A stretch of 64,000 nt of DNA from Polytrichum commune (taxonomy: Eukaryota > Streptophyta > Polytrichopsida > Polytrichales > Polytrichaceae). Of the stretch, positions 23,251-36,575 are shown one piece after another. A program made the position numbers and the translations under genes. Within the stretch, counting starts at the first letter, position 1, and every line of letters starts with the position of its first letter. The stretch lies in NCBI GenBank assembly GCA_950295325.1, contig OX485803.1:68337554-68401553 (forward strand). Reading direction: 5' to 3'. Below the pieces are notes generated by a model. That model had not been told where the DNA came from. It was given only the letters and a program-made list of their open reading frames with translations, and made no database searches.

Positions 23251-25863
23251 CATTATTTTTCGTAATTAGTGTGGGTAATCATTTGGAGTTATGTGTTGCT
23301 ATAACATTTTATTGACATAATTGTTGTTTTTTTACCAACTAAGTTATAACATATTCTCTTGTGTGCATACTAACTATACTAAATATGATATTTAGTGTCA
23401 CTATGATAACTTTTTGGATGACGCTTCTTATGAATAAGTGAACAAATATTGTCATGGATGATGGATGAGTTCATCCATTGGCCAAAACCCTACCTCTTCT
23501 TACCAACAATTTGTGATGAAATATTGTTGTAGTAATTATATAAGAATTTAAAATAAAAATAAAAATCCAAGAACAATAAAAAAAATCAAGTGGGAATAGA
23601 TTATAATCTAAACTAGAAATTTCCTAGCACGCAAGTATGAAAAGGCTATGGCCTTGAGATTTCAGGATGTAGGGCCATAGTCTAATAGGAAAGGTTCTGA
23701 ACCTTCAAACATGCACATGCGCCTTAGAGAGAGTGGGAGGCTCTAGAATTGTTTTTTTGCCGTGAAGAAACTAGCTAAAAACTTTAAGATCATTCTCTTC
23801 TTTTTAAGATCATCTCAATGTGTGACTTGTGAGAAGTATAAGTTCATTGACTAAGATTTTGTTTTGATAGCGTCCAGGGTGTTTGTACTAGCGTGTTGAT
23901 TTCCTCATTCAATTTTATCAAGTAACCTTTATTAAAGACTAGTAATTTGATCTCTTGCAAGAAGAGATTATCTGAGAGTGGATGATATTTGCTTATGTGT
24001 GAGGAAACTCTTATTAAGATCAACCCACAACTATGGTCTTGTTGAGAGTGTATCGAGAGTGAGTTCAAAATGATTGAAACCATTGGCAGTCAAAGCCAGA
24101 GTTCTTAAACATAGGTGGTGTATTGTCATAAGATTGTCTAAATGAATATGAGTATTTTAACCAAATTGAAAGAGCCTGAGTGAATGCTAAGGTATTGAAA
24201 CTTATGAGGTCTGTGTGAGAGAGGGAGTGCAGACAACAACTCCTTATTCCAATAGTCTTGATGATGTGATTCAATTTTTTTTTTTGAATGATTGAAGCGC
24301 TCGGCTAACACTCATAAGCCTTAAGTAGACCATGGCTCAATTGAAAGTCCTACAATATTAGCCAAGGTTGAAGGCAACATTGTGATTGAGAAGTAGGATG
24401 TATGCAATAAATGATTGAGAAGCTTGAGGATTAATTGGAATTGAAATGTGCTTAGGAGATCAAGGAATTTCTCAGGTTCGTTGTAATAGGTTTCGATAAT
24501 TTAAAGTTTCAAAGAACCAAAATTAAAAACAACACAATTAGGTAATTGAAGAGACTATGGTCTTTGTTGTGCATATCCTACAAATCCTATCTTCCTAATC
24601 TTTGGCAGGTTTGGAGCTAAAATATTAAGAGAGAGACTAGAGGCTGTGAAGGGAAAGGAAGCAATATAGAAAGACCATTGGCTTTGAAGAGGTTGGGAAA
24701 GGTCTAGGAAAAAAGAAAGATGCTATCCCTTGAACCATCTCAAGAACGGGGTATGTATATTGGTATATCCTAAGACAATAATCTTGCAATGGGAAAAACA
24801 AATAAAGAGATGGAGTCCAAATTTATCAATCAATGGTCTTATTAGCACATACAAAAGATGAATCTTTCAATTAAGAGTTTTTCTAGTGAATAGGAGACTA
24901 AATTTAAAAAACTCCATCAAATATGATATAGTAAGGAATCATATCACATTACGTTAACCTATATTATATGTGATTTGGACTATTGCTACAATTCATGAAC
25001 CCAATGGTTGCTTTGGCCAAGACCATGTAAAAGACTATTGTTGGAAAGCATAATCAAATCATAACTAATAAAGGAAAACTGAAAATCTTGAAAGGATGAC
25101 TGCACTAGAATTTCAAGTTCCACTAAAAGGGATTAATTAATTCAAGACTATTGACAATACCAAAGTGTCTTTGGCTTTGGTAAAGGGACTAAAATGAGAC
25201 ACTCATGCAAGATTATTGACTATGGTTGTACCTATGTTTGTGCACTATGCTTGGTTCAAATAAATGAACCCACTACTAGACTATTGCCCAGGAAAATAAT
25301 GTGAATTGAGAGACGGCCACAATTGCATGTGCTATTATTGTGAGTTTTTTAATCTTTGTCCCATAAATAATCATCAAATTATCAATTCAAATCCAAAGTA
25401 AAATGAATGTAATTTGTGTTTCCCTTAAATAACTTACCTATGACATCTAGATGATGTATGAATCACATATTAAGTCTTCCCTTAGTGTTTCTCTAGTTTT
25501 TCATGTATCCAAAATCCTAACTACAATTATCATGGATGATAAAATCAGATGAAAAATCACTTGGTAAGTGACAATAATTGCAACATTATAAATCTAAAAT
25601 CCCCCAAAAAATTAACAAGGAATGACAAATAATGTTGGGTTAACATTTAGTGTTGGTGACACTATTACCCAGTTTATAATTAATATTGAGCAAGACAATT
25701 ACAATTTGTGACACTAAATATTATATTTAGTGTGCTAGTGTTATTTGGGCAAAAATGATACTCTTAGTAGAATGTTATAGCAACATTAATAGTCTCAATA
25801 GAATAGTCTCAATAGAATGTTATAACTCCAAATGGTAGCCCACACTAATTAGACAAAACAATG
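23251..25863. mobile_element. Mariner/Tc1-like non-autonomous element, 2.6 kb
   Basis: Left end CATTATTTTTCG followed by TAATTAGTGTGGGTAATC and ATTTGGAGTTAT. The reverse complement of the right end reads CATTGTTTTG, TAATTAGTGTGGG and ATTTGGAGTTAT. Both ends abut a TA dinucleotide (23249-23250 and 25864-25865), the target duplication of the Tc1/mariner superfamily. No transposase is visible inside. Internal hairpin-like words (ctaaatat..atatttag) occur near both ends. Confidence 0.6.
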
Positions 25864-25865
25864 TA

Positions 25866-26980
25866 CCTATTGGTGGATAAGCTTGGGAGCAAGCATAATC
25901 AAGTATAATACAGAAAAATGCTTTGGTATACTAAAACCATAAATCTTTTGGTCAAACACCTAAGCATAGTAGCAAAGTGTTCTTTAAATTGTGAGTTTGG
26001 GAAAATATCGTCCCAAATAGTAGCAAAGTGTTCTTTCATGGTGCCCTCTATTGTTGTGTTAGGTATTCAAATATAGAATATAAAGATGAGACCTTCACGA
26101 CTTATTATTGAAAGTATTGCTCAAAAGGTAATAATTAAATTTGGTTTTGGACATAGATTTCATGACCTTAGATATTTTGAAGCTAAAATTTGTTTTCTTC
26201 ATATTCCTTGAATTCATTATAAACTTGAGAACATCATTACATCGTTGAAGTATCCGATGTTCTTCATTTGACAACAATGAATCTAACAACCTAACTAAGG
26301 TAAAGGGTGCTAAAACCAACACCTATAAACGACTCCCAATCATCAACACTCTACTACCTTAAAGGGTTCCCCATGGTGTAGGAGTGTATGGACCCACGGA
26401 GTGATGCTTTTAGGTGCCACTAGTGGCGCCACCTCATAGCGACCTTCACTACCTCCATGTAGGGTAGGTAACATGCTCCACTCTATCTCAAGTTGGTTCA
26501 AGGCGGGTTTAAGGTGGCTTGTCAATGCCTATTCTAGCCATTCTATACATTGCAGGGGGGAGGGGTTATAGCCATTCTATTCACAAAGTCACAAAGGTAG
26601 GCCCACAAAGCACAAAGGGGGTTGGTACCCATGATGCAAGGTCATGGTTTTGCAAGTGAACTAGGTGGGATCATGGAGGTGGCCATGTGGCTTTGCACAC
26701 CGTTACTAGTTGGTCTTTGATCTAGCTTGGGTCTAGTACCCAACTATGTTGTGTTGGTTCTAGGCAATGAAGGTGGGGGTCCTCATCATATCCAAGGTCG
26801 TCATACATAGGCCTATATATCGGTTTGAGGAAACTAGTGGGTTTGACTTTGAATATTCATCAAATATCTAACTGAGGCTAAAAATATTTTTTCTTTCTTT
26901 ATACACATGCTTCGAACAAAGGCTAATATGAATATGTATTTTCTATATCAACCATGTAGCCATATGTATGTGCAATAGCT
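25866..26980. other. Intergenic, no gene seen
   Basis: AT-rich; no coding signal or recognisable repeat. The sequence from about 26985 becomes GC-balanced and leads into the intronless gene. Confidence 0.45.
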
Positions 26981-27362
26981 GAAAGTGTTGGTTCAAGCAC
27001 CCTCTAGTACCTTTTACATCCCAAATTTCGATACACAGGCACCATCATGTTTGGACAATTGCAGTACCGATGAACAGTCCCAAAAGCGATTCCGTCATTT
27101 CGTTCGATCGATCCGTTTGCAACTTGCTCACGCGATTGGAAGGCTGTTGACGCACGGTTCCATCGGACCACCGAGATGGAATCTATGAGGCCTTTGCCGA
27201 TCGATCGGAGTCGCTCGGAGTAGCCAGCAAGTATAAGATGATCGCAGCCGGCAGGCAATCTCAAGCATATCACCATTGGAGCTTCCTCTCGATCGCCTGT
27301 TCTCACACACACTCGCTCACGTTACCTTTCATCAGAGTTTCTGCTCGCTTGCCTGATACGAG

Positions 27363-28148
27363 ATGGCTCCCCAACATATCAGCACCGCCATCAAGGAAGA
27401 GTGGAGCCTAACCGACGAGCAGGTCGATCTCATCGAAGCCTCCACTGCTCACAGCGCCCAAGCCTTCGCTGCTCACAAAGCGAAACCGGGTCTTGTCAAT
27501 AGCGCAGCTCCGGCCATCGTTGCCAATGAAGACATTGCCAAGATCCTTGTGCCCACCCCTGATTGGCTCGAGCAGGCCAGCGGGATTGTAGCAACCTGGG
27601 GTGTCAAGGACCCTTCGAAAGGAGATCTCAGTGGAAGCACCAAATTTCATCTCAACGCCAAGACGGTGCTGGAAATGGTCAACAACCTCGTCAAAGAACT
27701 CAAACAGAAGAAAGGTATCCTGGCGGTTGCGCAGAAGATGCAAGATAAGGCCAAGGAGTTTGTCATACAGTGCTTGCAAAGTGCGCATGATGATAAGTAT
27801 GCCATCTGGGACGCCACCTCCATCACCAAGCAGATCCTCTCCATCGGTCAAGACGGGACAAGTTCTCATGAACCTGAGGAGCTGTCCAGCCAGGAAGACA
27901 CCTACTGCCAGCTGCAGCTGGCGTTGGGATATTGGGCCCACCTGAAATCCTTCACCTGTGGCTATTCCTTTGTGTACAAGTCGGAGGATGAGCTCACCAC
28001 GGCCATCGCGGATTCGGGTTCCACAGTTCGCATCAATGCCATTCGGATCCTCTATGCAAACCTCTTGGCAAACGATATCCATACCAAGGGCGATAAGTGT
28101 TTCAAACTCGTCGCCTCCAACGAGCCATATCCCAAGTTGATCGAGTGA
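27363..28148 (+). CDS. Intronless 261-aa protein of unknown function
   Basis: A single uninterrupted ORF starting ATGGCTCCCCAAC, with an A at -3, a GC-balanced leader (from about 27010) and balanced codon use, unlike the AT-rich flanks. The product is about 30 kDa and soluble-looking, with no signal peptide or membrane segment. A Lys-rich helical segment (about residues 98-130, VNNLVKELKQKKGILAVAQK) is followed by an aromatic-rich middle (YCQLQLALGYWAHLKSFTCG) and a C-terminus ending YPKLIE. I do not recognise the family. A polyadenylation-type AATAAA is at 28335-28340. It is the only ordinary-looking host gene in the window; the composition contrast could also reflect transfer or a recent retrocopy. 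Confidence 0.7.
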   Translation: MAPQHISTAIKEEWSLTDEQVDLIEASTAHSAQAFAAHKAKPGLVNSAAPAIVANEDIAKILVPTPDWLEQASGIVATWGVKDPSKGDLSGSTKFHLNAKTVLEMVNNLVKELKQKKGILAVAQKMQDKAKEFVIQCLQSAHDDKYAIWDATSITKQILSIGQDGTSSHEPEELSSQEDTYCQLQLALGYWAHLKSFTCGYSFVYKSEDELTTAIADSGSTVRINAIRILYANLLANDIHTKGDKCFKLVASNEPYPKLIE

Positions 28149-28334
28149 GGTGGTGCCGAACAGTGTTCAGAACATGGCAGTAAGAATGCAGGACATATAG
28201 TGTCGACTTGGCTTTTGAGATCATCAGGATCTCTCTTTAGTGCTTGCTTGCATGTAAGACTAAGGTAATATACGATCAGAGGCTTTGTACTTTATACCAG
28301 GCGTTGGAGGATTTTCGTACCACTTTGTAATCGA

Positions 28335-28340
28335 AATAAA
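28335..28340 (+). terminator. Probable poly(A) signal of the 27363 gene
   Basis: AATAAA about 190 bp past the stop codon, in T-rich 3' DNA. Confidence 0.5.
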
Positions 28341-28349
28341 GACACCGTG

Positions 28350-30480
28350 AGTGGAAGTGTCATGGGTAAGCACTCATCTAAAAAAGGCCTTTGTGGATGA
28401 CTCTCTTTTATCTAACTGCTGGATTGGAAATTCATCGTAAGCAATAATAGGAACCGGGTACCCTGTTGTCCTCAACAATGTATTATGTCTGTTAATATCT
28501 GCAACTTTCCATCCAAATAAGTGCACCAGGGCTTGAAGGAGCAACTCTTATGCTGCTCACTCAGGCTGCATCTAATTATTCAAGTTTTCTTTGTTGTCAA
28601 AAGAGGCACATACCTAAGTGGATTCGTACACGCCAATCACGTCTTTGCGGCCGCTAGGTCTGTGTCATGATTAATAGAAAACCTGTATCACTGCAGTTTG
28701 AATGTTGCAGATATACTAGCAATCAGCCATGAAACACGAGGTTGTCAAAAGTGAAGATGCGCAGGACCATGGCTTCCTGTGTCATCTCAAAGAGGCATTG
28801 GGAGGTTGAAAAGGCCAACTCCCATTCAAGTTTGACATAATATATAGTATTAAGTATATGTATTCAGAAATCATTTCAACAGACGTTGTGGAAAACTACG
28901 AAATTTCAGAGGCTCTTCATCGAGCTACATCGAGCATCGCCATTGATATGGGTTCGTCTAATTGGATTCAGCTTCTTTGTGGCCCTATCCAGTTTCATCT
29001 CAGTTCTTCACAAGAGTGAGAAACTGACCCGATGGCATAGAGCTACCTCCGTGGGTGTTGACATTCCAAAAGGACTTGTGATGAATTTTGACGGTGTTTC
29101 CACCAGCAGATTCAATTCTTCCATTCCTTTGTGCGGCACCTCATTCGCAAGGCTTTGATACATACGCTGTTCGTACATAGAGTGCTGGCGGCGACGCAGC
29201 AGTTGCACCGTGTGTCAAGAACTAGCTAGACTTGCCAGCAATAGGTATGCGTGCAACATACAGTGACCTGAATTACAAATTCTCTTCCAACCTCGGGGAT
29301 TTACTCCACAGCCGCCTCTCTCTGAGATGCAGTCATTCAGAACAGATTGAACCTCGCAGCTGCGACGAAAGCAGGTCTTACTCTTTGAACAGTTTACATG
29401 CAGTCATGACAATTTCATACGTATAAACTACAATGTTTCTGGTCAGTTCAGCGGCTCTTGCATAGCGACTGGACTAAAGTCTAGGCAGCTAATGACTTAT
29501 ATCTAGTGCTGAGGCTACAACTTGAAGCTTATTGTTGTCCTGAATTATGATTTATCATGTCGATGACTATTTGTTTCTTACCATCCAAGGCGCATCAGGA
29601 CTCCAAAAATCGAGAGGAGCTATTTGGTAATTGGTCACCTCTGCATCTGTTCAAGTTAGTGCCACACAAAGCTGTGCATGCCTGTAGTCACCTATCTGTG
29701 GCCGGTCTGAGTAGATTCACATCTGTATGACGGGATGATTCTTAGGCATAGGAATTTGAAACCACTAGAAGATATGTCCCTCATATGTGAACGCCTAAAC
29801 TCTGCTTCTTGTACAACAACCATGCCAATTTGACACGCGTGTACAAAATGTCCGTGTTATAAAAGCCGACCATGTCTTCTACTAGGCACATCAGTGGCAA
29901 TAATCCTTCACTAAGTAGCTAGTAACATATCCACAAAAACTCTGTAATCTAGAACAAATCATACTGTATGAAATCTGTGGACTCCTGTTTTCTGGTAGTA
30001 AATCCATTGAGGGATTGCATTGCCTTGTTTTGACTGCTCACTGGATTGCCTGAGAGTGATCCAATTTGTGGTCATGAGTATTAGGGTAAACAATTGCTGC
30101 TAGTAGCGAAAAATGTTGACATTGCGTTTGCTCACACTACCACAAGATGATATATTGTTATCAGATTTCTCAATAGGGCTGATGTCTGATTGGATGTGCA
30201 CCTGCGGTCAGTCTCCCCAAAGGAAGCATGACCGCCCCAACAAGAACAAGGTTATATTATTCTTGATGTGCGCCCCGAAGGTGAAATTGAAGAAGTATGA
30301 CTTTGGTGGTCAATCTTTGAAGAGTGGACTAGTCTTGGCAATACCTTGCATCAATGAGCCGACAAGAGAAGCATACATCAAAATTTTCGTGATGAGATGT
30401 CACTTAGAAGTTGATTTTTGACTTGTAGGCTCATCCAGCATGATCGGCTGATGTACAACTCTACAGACTCATCAAGGAAT
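28350..30480. other. Unannotated downstream region
   Basis: Mixed composition without a recognisable gene. A 90-codon open stretch at 28886-29158 has one hydrophobic run, but nothing supports it further. Confidence 0.35.
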
Positions 30481-30491
30481 GAACTCATTGT

Positions 30492-32043
30492 GTGGACATG
30501 AAGTTTCTTGTTCACGCATTGTTGTGTGATATTGAAGCTTGTACGCATGGCATGGATGTCCATATCATTGGCCAAATCAAGAGTGCAATGGATTGCATGA
30601 ATGGAAATGATTGTGCAGACGAAGTGGCGGATTTGTTGCAATTGGACTATGATGTAGACAATATGCAGCAAAACTCCTCAATTGATACAAAATGTCACAA
30701 ATCAGGATGGATTTGTATGCATGATTTGAAAATTGGATCTCATAAGAATGCATTAAAAATAACCTATTACTATTGTAATGGGATTCACATAGTGAACGGG
30801 GAATGTGGGTATGAAGTAATGAAAACATGAAGGCAAAAGATGTGACATGTGGGGAAGTTGTACAATTTTAGATCCAAAAATAAAACAAATGCATAGCAAA
30901 AGATCACCCAACAATGTCTAAAATTTGAACTATGAATGTGTCAGAAATGATTGTAAATCAGCACAAGAAAAAGACAGTTTTGTAGCAAAAATGTATGAAT
31001 GTTGTGGGAAAGAGGTCCCTAAACACGGGAAAAAGTGGATGCAGAACATTGGGAGGTTGTGTATAGCATGTCTTGAAACTAATACAATTGTGTTATGCAT
31101 GGGGCTCATATTGCGTTGCAAATTCGAACTAGGAGTGCATGCAAATTGGTTAAAAACTACTAGAACTACACGACAATAGTATTCTTGAAACATATAAATA
31201 TAGCAAGAATGAGGTTGGAAAATGATTGAACAAATAAATGTAGTTTGTGAGAAAATGATTTGAGGGTTGAGCCTAAGATAGGGGAGTTGCAATGGCAAAA
31301 GGTCCAAATTTTGCTTTTCCTTTGTTCTGTTTGTGTATAAGAAGTGTTTAGAATCAAGGAAATAGACAAAGAGAGGGTGTATATGCAATGAATAAAAACT
31401 GGAAAAGAGGTGTCGTGAAACAACCCCAGATCCATACAAAGAATGTGAGAAATGTTGTTCGTTGTTGTGAAGGAAATGATGCAAATCCGTTGAGAATGGG
31501 TGGTATATGGAGATCCAATTTCGGATTGTTGTTGTATCTAGAACATCTGTAAAGTAAATAAAACACACTAGAATATAATGTGAATGACATATAAATATTG
31601 TAGTGAGAGTGGGAAAAACTAACATAACAAACATGTGTTGTGTGGGAAGCTTGTTGGACAATTATTTGAAAACTTGCCTTGCTCAATGCATGAACTGGTT
31701 TTGGGATGCAACAAAAACATTCCAATATCATTTTTGTCGAAATTGTTATCTTGTCACAAAAGGATGTCAACAACGTTTCAATAACGTTGAAAACAGACAA
31801 ATAACAACGGATTCGGAATGGGACAAGCGCTCTTCTTTGTGTCGGGTCTGTAACATAGATTCCCATGTTGTTGGTTCAATTTTGCAACGGATTTATTCAA
31901 AAATGGACGCCAAAGAAGCCCATAAAAACCTTGTTTTCGTTACAACAGCGTTCCAGAGGTGTTCCAAAGTGCCTCTAATTTGCTTCACTTCTAGTAGTGG
32001 TAGAACCAAGGATCCCTTCTATCACGATGGTCCAGACCCTTAA
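30492..32043 (+). pseudogene. Cys-rich open stretches, possible degraded gene
   Basis: Three plus-strand open stretches (30492-30830, 30925-31179, 31603-32043) share an unusually high Cys/His content. Examples are YECCGKEVPKHGKKW, RLCIACLE, HFCRNCYLVTKGC and SSLCRVCNID, with paired CxxC spacing that resembles zinc-binding sites. No complete gene model can be drawn and I recognise no family. They could be exons of one decayed gene or chance. Confidence 0.25.
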
Positions 32044-33269
32044 CACTCATCTTCGGCCGTAGTCACCTGTTTACCACCAAGCTAGCGGTTAAGGCAGAAA
32101 CTTTTTCGTCTCTCATGTGGAAAGCAAATATTATTCACTTGTATTCATTCTGATGACGACTCAAGTAATCTTTTACATGACGCAACATGATAATAAAGCG
32201 TCCTTCACGATTTTGTGTCTAAACATTAAGTCTGTGATGATTCCTGTTTGTTTTGTATTGAGTATCACCGAGAATTTCCAAATACTTCGAAACATATATA
32301 TGATGCAAATACTTCGAAACAGTAAGTAAAAATGGTGCACGGAGAGGAATTTTGCTGAATTATTGGCATCGTATGTAGAATCAATCCTTTATTTTTCCAC
32401 TTGCGGTGCATGCTCGGAGGTAGTGTTTGAATTTGAATGAAGAGCAACCTATTTTGGTTCATTGAGGACTATGAAACTCATTGAGGGCATGCCAAAATGA
32501 GTTTCACCCTCAATGAACCGAGGTAGAATGATTTTCATTCAAACGTCCATGCGGCTTCCAAGCATACATCGCAACCTTACCGAACATGGGAGGTATTCTA
32601 AGAAAACAGCCAGCTACCGACCAAAAGTCATATTGAATCAGAGGTTGATTGTATTTGGGTTTTTGGAAGATCCTAGAGAATCCTAAATCGGCGTTCCGCT
32701 TGAGTTTCGTTGCGCAATGCAATATTCCCCATTATAACTTGAATGATTTCAAGGGGTTTTCGGCCTCAATATAAATCCAAAACATCGCATGTCATGAGTC
32801 CATCAAATACTTGGAATGATCCGCATTGAAGGCAAACAATTCACCTTGTCATGAGACTCCCACAAATTGTAAATATATAAGAATTTCCCGAATTTAAACA
32901 CGTTCGCGATATTGCAATATAAAATCTTGCATTGGCTAATAGTGTAGATAAATTGCCAAGTTAGCAAAATTTTAGATTCTGTAATTGAGAGTACATAAAT
33001 AAATTCTAATTACATGCTGAGCTGCTTGAGCTGATATCTGTAAGCTAATCCACCTGCTTGGGGAAATTTTGGCTCTGGAATATAAATGTGCATTCAAACC
33101 ATCACCAGCATCGTATACTGCATCTACATCTTGCATCAAATCAGTTAAAGATTATAGCACCACAGATTTTATACTCCTGGTTTAGAATGCACACGACAGA
33201 AGGAGGCCTCGGTGAAAATTGGATATGAAATTGGATGCTCTACTTCAGCCCTCCTTCGGTCCCGTTTTT

Positions 33270-35190
33270 GAGTACTGTACGTTAAGGGTAGCTTCGGCAC
33301 TCTCTTGCCGAATAATTATTAAAAGTAAAAAAACAGTGTTCGGCGGCAAAAAAAAAATTACTAAAAATTTCAGCATTTTAAATAGTTTAATAATGCAATT
33401 TCGGCATACATCCAAGAATTTATTATCTAACGGTAAACAAGGATGCTTATTCACGATTTCACAATTTGTGTGAAGAGTTTTACAAAAGATATAAATCTTT
33501 CACGATTTTGTGAAGAGTTGAGAATGCTCTGTGCTTTATACAAGTAGAGTGGAGTTGTGTTCAACAATGCATATGGGATATGTAAAGTTTGAGGTGAAGC
33601 ACCTAGTTAGACTTCATTTTTATAACACGCATAACTTTTGCATAGAGTCTTCAAATGACATAAAATTTGTTGGAGGTGAAAGATTACTTGATTTCTAAAC
33701 TTTTCTTAGAGCAACAAAATTCCAAAAAAGTTGATCTTCTATGCACAAATGAGCTCCGAAAAACTGTTATGAACGCATTTTAATTTTTTGATCTTTACAC
33801 GGCTGCAATGTTTTGTCCATATCTTTTGCATAAAGACTTATTTTGACACAAAACTTGTTGGAGGTGGAAGATTACTTGATTTCTAAACTTTTCTTAGAGC
33901 AACAAAATTCCAAAAAAGTTGATCTTCTATGCACAAATGAGCTCCGAAAAACTGTTATGAACGCATTTTAATTTTTTGATCTTTACACGGCTGCAATGTT
34001 TTGTCCATATCTTTTGCATAAAGACTTATTTTGACACAAAACTTGTTGGAGGTGGAAGATTACTTGATTTCTAAACTTTTCTTAGACCAACAAAATTCCA
34101 AAAAAGTTGATCTTCTATGCACAAATGAGCTCCAAAAAACTGTTATGAACGCATTTTAATTTTTTGATCTTTACACGGCTGCAATGTTTTGTCCATATCT
34201 TTTGCATAAAGACTTATTTTGACACAAAATTTGTTGGAGGTGGAAGATTACTTGATTTCTAAACTTTTCTTAGAGCAACAAAATTCCAAAAAAGTTGATC
34301 TTCTATGCACAAATGAGCTCCGAAAAACTGTTATGAACGCATTTTAATTTTTTGATCTTTACACGGCTGCAATGTTTTGTCCATATCTTTCGCATAAAGA
34401 CTTATTTTGACACAAAACTTGTTGGAGGTGGAAGATTACTTGATTTCTAAACTTTTCTTAGAGCAACAAAATTCCAAAAAAGTTGATCTTCTATGCACAA
34501 ATGAGCTCCAAAAAACTGTTATGAATGCATTTTAATTTTTTGATCTTTACACGGCTGCAATGTTTTGTCCATATCTTTCGCATAAAGACTTATTTTGACA
34601 CAAAACTTGTTGGAGGTGGAAGATTACTTGATTTCTAAACTTTTCATAGAGCAACAAAATTCCAAAAAAGTTGATCTTCTATGCACAAATGAGCTCCGAA
34701 AAACTGTTATGAACGCATTTTAATTTTTTGATCTTTACACGGCTGCAATGTTTTGTCCATATCTTTTGCATAAAAATTTATTTTGACACAAAACTTGTTG
34801 GGGGTGGAAGATTACTTGATTTCTCAACTTTTGTTAGTTGAACAAAATTCTATAAAACTTCATCTTCTATGCTCAATTGGACTCCAAAAAATTGTGTACA
34901 ACACATCTGAAAAGCCTCACTTAGAGTCTTGCTACTTCTTAACCCATATTCTTTGTGGACTAGTGTAAGTGAGCTTGATTACAAAAGGAGCACCTTCTCT
35001 CCATCAGAATTCATATATGCTTCCAGTGTAAGTAAAATTCTAGTGAGAAGTTAAAATTTCTTACTTTTCGGCAATTTTGAAAATTAATTAATTTTATATT
35101 CGGCAAAAAATGTCAATAATTTTCCAAAATTTTCGGCGTCTATTTTTAGAATTATTTTGTGCCGAAGCTGCCCTTAAAGTACGGTATCTC
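33270..35190. mobile_element. 1.9-kb inverted-repeat element carrying a satellite
   Basis: Left end GAGTACTGTACGTTAAGGG followed by TAGCTTCGGCAC (33270-33300). The right end (35159-35190) is its imperfect inverse, GTGCCGAAGCTG then CCCTTAAAGTACGG, ending CTC. TTTTT abuts both ends (33265-33269 and 35191-35195). Sub-terminal ttcggc words recur on both sides, as in transposase-binding sub-terminal repeats. No transposase ORF is present, so it is non-autonomous; hAT-like or another superfamily cannot be decided. Confidence 0.65.
33590..34860. repeat. 188-bp tandem satellite, about 6.5 copies
   Basis: The landmark gaacgcatttta occurs at 33771, 33959, 34147, 34335, 34523 (one change) and 34711: exactly 188 bp each time. 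Inner copies are nearly identical; the first and last are diverged. The length is close to a nucleosome repeat. Confidence 0.95.
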
Positions 35191-35398
35191 TTTTTCCAAA
35201 CACTTCCAGTCCAGTCTTTTCCGCAATAATTTTCTTTCGTAGGTTGTGAATATATATAATATAATACAATACAAATATATGTTTGATCTTATTTATTTTA
35301 ATTTATTAAGTTTTCTGTATTTATCAGATAGAGGTAGACATTGTAACTGGAATATATTAACCTTATGTTGATGACTGTGAGTCATATTTTTCGAAGTA

Positions 35399-35700
35399 AA
35401 CACTATATTCGTTAATTGGAGACTTTTTGTTGATTTTGAGACTATTTAAGGACGTGGCTTTCACAATTGTAGGAAGGAAAACAGTACAAAGATGCTATGT
35501 TCCCAATTTAGGATTCAAATATGAGACTCAAATGCATGGAAATACATAGACGTAAATAAGAAAACGAGATATATGAAAACATTTGCATATACAAAATCGA
35601 TATCATATTTATTGAGTAGGGTTGAAGTACAAAATACATGTGGAATATCCAATATTAAGCCAAAGTCCTAAAAATATAATCCCTCTACTAAATGTATGTT
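35399..35700 (+). repeat. Second copy of the element-1 left end
   Basis: AACACTATATTCG, GGAGACTTTTTGTTGAT and gactatttaagga match 3030-3090. Similarity then continues, weakly, into ttgcatat-type sequence (compare 3200-3240). It is a solitary end or the start of another element whose right end is not seen here. Confidence 0.6.
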
Positions 35701-36575
35701 AATAATAGCCTATACGTTTGGATTGTGAATACGACTCGCGGAAAACTCAAGTATGTGAGCGTAGAGCGGAGAGCGGAGAGCAGAAATTTTTGGTATAAAT
35801 TTTGAGAGAAAGTGGGTGTATTACCGTGGATTTAGGGGGTATTAGTAGAAACATTTGTTGAAAAGGGAGCCCAATTCCGTTGAAATATACATAAATTAGG
35901 GCTGACGTCAGCACTATGTGAGCCCAATATCGTGCCCACATGCGTTCTTAACATTAAAACTTATAAAGCCCTTGGTGGTGAGTGTTTGATTAAGGAGGTT
36001 CACATGTCAGGGGTGGAGTTAGATTTAAATGGCCTTCAGTCAAGCATAAGGTTAGCCTAGATGGGAGCCTCATGTGAGTAGTTGTGTGAGGCACCCAATT
36101 TTTATTGGGATGGGTTTATGCTACATTGTTTTGTGATTAACAGTTAAGATTGTGAGAGCCATATTGTTTAGGGATACTTAAACTATACTTAAGGGCTAAT
36201 CCACAAACTAATTAGATTAGCAGTAATAAATGAAGAATGCAATGCGGGTAGTATGAATTGGAGTGTATTGTATGGTGTACAACTTAAGTATTATTGAAAA
36301 CTTATGATTTAAGGAAACAAGGAGGAGGTGTGTGAGGCAGCAACTTTTTATTGGAATGGGTGTATGCTAGATTGTTTTGTGACTAGAAGTTAAGAGATTC
36401 GAACAATGAAGAAAAAATGAAGAATGCAATGCGGGTTGACATTATGAATATGAAATAATGGAGAGAAAGAATGAGACTTGCGCCGGATATCAAAAATAAA
36501 ACCAACACACAACTTTATTTAAAGCCGGAAAACAACAACAAACTGAGTTATAATCTCCAAAACCAAAATGATAAA

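Noticed and set aside
30930-31866. 243- and 170-codon minus-strand ORFs rich in Phe/His/Leu/Ser
   Set aside because: The composition is that of a chance reading of AT-rich antisense DNA, and there is no domain or splice support.
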